From NCBI GenBank assembly GCA_030603365.1, contig JAUVXV010000007.1, positions 1-64,000 on the forward strand: 64,000 nucleotides of DNA. The letters run 5' to 3'. The DNA comes from Candidatus Heimdallarchaeota archaeon (GTDB lineage Archaea > Asgardarchaeota > Heimdallarchaeia > Heimdallarchaeales > Heimdallarchaeaceae). Position numbers and translations under genes: made by a program. A model generated the notes under the pieces. It did no database searches. It saw only the letters and a list, made by a program, of their open reading frames with translations, and was not told the DNA's origin. Below are positions 60,907-64,000 of the stretch, one piece after another (the first letter of the stretch is position 1; every line of letters starts with the position of its first letter).

Positions 60907-63900
60907 ATGAATAATAAGTTCAAAGACTTATTTGTGCTTCTGTTATGTTTATCATCAATATACTATTTCAACATAATAAATGAACCTCTTAACAATGAAA
61001 ATTATAACATTAATTTAGAAGACCAATTATGTAATTTACCAATTGCTGAAAATCCAGAAGATGATTTTTGGATAGATAATCCTTACAGCATAAAACAAAC
61101 ACTTGAACCTGGAGATTTTCAACTTAGAGGTTTTTTCGTCCATGATTCCTTTGTCACTTTGAATCAAGATGGAACAGTCTTTGTGCTGGAACGATTTGAA
61201 GATATGTATGAAGATGGAAGTGGAGCTGTTAAAAAGAAACTAGAAATAGATAATACTAAGGTTTCTACCTGGCCATCCCAAAATGATACATACAAATATC
61301 TAAATGAAGAAATTTCCCCATTCACAAACTCCACAATGTTTACTTCTATATTTAATGCCGATTCTCTCATTACAGGAGAAGTCCATGTTCTTACACATCT
61401 TAAATCTGGCGGATATGATCCTCAAATAAACGTTACTCTTAAAGTGAGTCTAGCTTTTTTTAATCCAATAGATAGCAATACAACAGAAATTGCATCACTA
61501 GAGACAGCGATAGAAGTAGGTTTAAGCGAACTCAACCAAACAGTTTTCAATCTTGAGCTTAACAACACTTATTTCATACCTGCTGGGTATAGATTAAAAC
61601 TATCATTTAAGGCAAAAGTTTCTGATACTACTTTAAGAGCTGATGTTGAAATACTAACAAGTGAGAGAGGAGACTTTCCCTATACATGGGAAATTGTTGA
61701 TGGTATATATTCTAACAATTTCACATTCCTTGATTATAACAAAGTATTAGGTATGCAAATACGATATATGGATGTAGAGTATCCTGACATCTTTATTTCT
61801 GGAGTAACTAATGATTCGTTTTATTATGAAGTAATGAATATAACAATTGGTACAACTGGATCTATAAGGAATTCCTATAACTGGGACAATGGTTCTACAA
61901 TCTTTTTTGGAACTTCATCTATAACAATTCTTTTACCTGATACTGAAGGATGGCATTATCTTTATGTTACTGCAAAAGATGAATATGACAATTTAAGAGG
62001 TGTGCTCTATAAGTTTGGATATGATCCTACTTTTGCAGATTTAATATTAAATAGCCCAACTAATGGTTCTATTATTTCTTTAGATTCAATAATAGATTTC
62101 TCAGCTTCTGGATTACATAATTTTCGATATGAATGGGATAACAATGGAACAATAACTGAATTACTAACCCCATATGATATTTCTTCTATACCTGTTTCAG
62201 ATGGCTTACATATTTTATCAATCTATATCAATGATACTTTTGAAGAAACGAAAGTGAATTTTGCATTCTTTGTTGATAATAGCGGCCCACTCATAGAATT
62301 ATATAATGTCATAGATGGTTCAACACAACCAGCAGGAAAAGTTATTGAAGTTAATATTACAGATATACGACCTTTATCATATGTCCAATATAACTGGGAT
62401 GACAAATCAGATCTTGCTTGGACACCAAGTGAAGGAACTATTTTCAAAACCTATCTTCCAGAATCATTGGGGATACACAATTTAACAATTTTTGCAAATG
62501 ATTCATATGGATTTACAAGTGCGGCATATTTCTCCTTTGATGTTGATCCAGATCAAATTCTTATTGAGCTTAGAACAATGAAAGACAATTCGTATTATTA
62601 TGGTGGAGATATAGTAGAAGTAACAGTTTCAGGGATAAATGGATCGATCTTCTTCTCATGGGATGGAGGACCAGAAATAAATGGAACTGATTTTTGGGAT
62701 TCAGTAAATAGTATACTAACATTGAATGGCACGAATGCTTTGTCTATAGATTATACGTATGTGCATTATCTGAATATAACATCTTTTGATAAAGATGATG
62801 TTAAATATAGTGTTGTTTTTACGTTTACTTTAGATCAAGAAAACCCAACAGAAGAGGGTTCAAATGTTAGTGATTTAAATGGAACTAGACATAAAAGTTC
62901 AGAGAGTCTAGTGTTTCTTTTTGATGACAATTTTACTACTGATAGCAACCTAATCATATTAGTGTCCATAGATGGAAATACAAATCAAACTCTATCTTCC
63001 CAATATACTCTAGACTTATATTTGTTAACTGAAGGTGAATATAACTTAACGATTTATGTTTCTGATATAGCAGGCAATTATTTCATCATAAGTATCATAA
63101 TATTCGTAGATGATAGTGCCCCAGTAGTTGATTCACTAGATATTGATAACTTTGCTGATTTAATAGATGGTTCGAAATATGTTCCTGCTAACATTCATGT
63201 AGAAATAAGTTTAACTGATGAAGATCCATTAATTTATAGCTATTATTCTTGGAATAATTCCGCTTTCATTCTTTTTGTAGATAGTTTTGATCTAGTTTCT
63301 GATGAAGGATTATCAACTTTAGTTATCAAAGTAAATGATTCAGCAGGCAACTTCTATATAGCTTTCAGTCAAAATGTAATTGTTGATATCGAAGCTCCAA
63401 TAATTAATTTTGTTTTTCCATATAACTATTCTATCATTAATTCAGATACAAATCTGAATTTCCTTGCCCAAGACATAAAGGATCAAACAATTGAAACTTT
63501 AAAATATACTTGGGACATCTTGCCTGGTGCAGATTTCTATATTGGAGATCCAGAATTCACCATTAATGCTTTAGAGTTTTATAATCACGATTCTATTGCA
63601 ATATTATCTATTCATGCTGAAGATATTGTAGGGAACATCAAACTATATAATTTTAGTTTTACAATTGATAAAGAAGCACCAATAGCAGAGATTCAAATTT
63701 ATGATTATCTTTCCGATAGCTATATACCTATTTTTGATGCTAACAACAGCTATGTCTCAGAAAGTAGCGATATTATAATCAATGATGTTTCAAGTGATAT
63801 AAAATCGTTTATCTACATCTGGGATGAGAATGGAACAGAATTTGTATTAGAGTCTCCATGGGTATTTCCAGCAATAACTTTAACTGGAACTCACTCTATC

Positions 63901-64000
63901 AAATTTATTCTTCTGGATACATCAGGTGAGGGAACATCTCCAAACATCAATATCTTCTACTATAATTTCACAATAAGGATTAAGGGTAATCTGCTTTTGC
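60907..64000 (+). CDS. Giant secreted surface protein with Ig-like repeats, 3' end beyond the window
   Basis: The frame from ATG at 60907 stays open through the end of the window (1031 codons) with no stop. It begins with an N-terminal hydrophobic signal-like segment (FKDLFVLLLCLSSIYYFN-like: KDLFVLLLCLSSIYYF). From residue ~330 the chain is made of beta-sandwich repeats of about 85 to 100 residues, each with a core like YNWDNGS, YEWDNNGTITE, YNWDDKSDLAW, FFSWDGGPEIN, YYSWNNSAFI, YTWDILPGA and YIWDENGTEF, followed by G.H.L.I...D..G. This is the pattern of Ig-like/bacterial adhesin modules. More than 25 N-glycosylation sequons are spread over it. It is likely an S-layer or adhesin-type protein. 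A TATA-like GTTTAATATT lies at 60861-60870. Confidence 0.8.
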   Translation, partial: MNNKFKDLFVLLLCLSSIYYFNIINEPLNNENYNINLEDQLCNLPIAENPEDDFWIDNPYSIKQTLEPGDFQLRGFFVHDSFVTLNQDGTVFVLERFEDMYEDGSGAVKKKLEIDNTKVSTWPSQNDTYKYLNEEISPFTNSTMFTSIFNADSLITGEVHVLTHLKSGGYDPQINVTLKVSLAFFNPIDSNTTEIASLETAIEVGLSELNQTVFNLELNNTYFIPAGYRLKLSFKAKVSDTTLRADVEILTSERGDFPYTWEIVDGIYSNNFTFLDYNKVLGMQIRYMDVEYPDIFISGVTNDSFYYEVMNITIGTTGSIRNSYNWDNGSTIFFGTSSITILLPDTEGWHYLYVTAKDEYDNLRGVLYKFGYDPTFADLILNSPTNGSIISLDSIIDFSASGLHNFRYEWDNNGTITELLTPYDISSIPVSDGLHILSIYINDTFEETKVNFAFFVDNSGPLIELYNVIDGSTQPAGKVIEVNITDIRPLSYVQYNWDDKSDLAWTPSEGTIFKTYLPESLGIHNLTIFANDSYGFTSAAYFSFDVDPDQILIELRTMKDNSYYYGGDIVEVTVSGINGSIFFSWDGGPEINGTDFWDSVNSILTLNGTNALSIDYTYVHYLNITSFDKDDVKYSVVFTFTLDQENPTEEGSNVSDLNGTRHKSSESLVFLFDDNFTTDSNLIILVSIDGNTNQTLSSQYTLDLYLLTEGEYNLTIYVSDIAGNYFIISIIIFVDDSAPVVDSLDIDNFADLIDGSKYVPANIHVEISLTDEDPLIYSYYSWNNSAFILFVDSFDLVSDEGLSTLVIKVNDSAGNFYIAFSQNVIVDIEAPIINFVFPYNYSIINSDTNLNFLAQDIKDQTIETLKYTWDILPGADFYIGDPEFTINALEFYNHDSIAILSIHAEDIVGNIKLYNFSFTIDKEAPIAEIQIYDYLSDSYIPIFDANNSYVSESSDIIINDVSSDIKSFIYIWDENGTEFVLESPWVFPAITLTGTHSIKFILLDTSGEGTSPNINIFYYNFTIRIKGNLLL

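Noticed and set aside
1..64000. CRISPR arrays, tRNA, rRNA, insertion sequences, toxin-antitoxin or phage-defence clusters
   Set aside because: No regularly spaced repeats, no tRNA cloverleaf, no transposase or defence-type domains were found in any frame.

Overview
The window looks like chromosomal DNA of an archaeon, most likely of the Asgard group. By eye it is AT-rich (about one third G+C). Genes are densely packed on both strands, several have a TATA-like box about 25 to 30 bases before a start codon (leaderless or short-leader transcripts), and TTG starts are common. Two proteins have eukaryote-like features: a Rag/Gtr-type small GTPase (60154-60744) and a protein ending in a PARP-type zinc finger (11563-12258). 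The Asgard assignment is an inference; there is no rRNA, tRNA or ribosomal marker here to prove it. I see no tRNA, rRNA, CRISPR array, insertion sequence or prophage.

Layout. 1-9.6 kb: the end of a TPR protein, a hydrogenase maturation protease, an MFS transporter, a complete three-gene ECF vitamin-type transporter, a small secreted cysteine-rich protein, a GT-C type membrane glycosyltransferase, and a threonine-synthase-like protein that has lost its catalytic lysine and gained a winged helix. 9.8-26 kb: fatty acyl-CoA ligase, PARP-finger protein, ferritin-like protein, lactate permease family transporter with an overlapping 53-residue membrane protein, M1-like peptidase, GH38 alpha-mannosidase, TPR/HhH protein, MMPL/RND transporter, Xer-type recombinase, a zinc-ribbon membrane protein and a PAQR/hemolysin III protein. 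26-35 kb: M28 peptidase relative, two aminotransferases, ornithine cyclodeaminase family enzyme, and a pair of DUF2229/2-hydroxyacyl-CoA dehydratase-like proteins, the second apparently starting at CTG.

35-48 kb: solenoid proteins (HEAT, TPR), a secreted anchored protein, an orphan membrane histidine kinase, a NosD-like beta-helix protein, acetamidase/formamidase, an APH-type kinase and several GNAT acetyltransferases. 48-64 kb is rich in cell-surface and uptake functions: a multi-TM acyltransferase-like protein, an anchored family-1 solute-binding protein, a disordered Arg/Ser-rich protein with four CxxC-x17-CxxC zinc ribbons, a YkgJ-type protein, two tandem family-5 solute-binding proteins whose lobes appear circularly permuted, a pectate-lyase-like protein, the Rag-like GTPase, and a surface protein of more than 1030 residues that runs off the right edge.

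Together the genes suggest a heterotroph that takes up and breaks down carbohydrates, peptides and amino acids (mannosidase, pectate-lyase-like enzyme, three solute-binding proteins, peptidases, aminotransferases, acyl-CoA ligase). The items most worth following are the circularly permuted binding proteins, the lysine-less threonine-synthase/winged-helix fusion, the PARP-type finger, the Rag-like GTPase, the CTG start, and a dif-like inverted repeat at 58239-58266 in the same window as a Xer recombinase.
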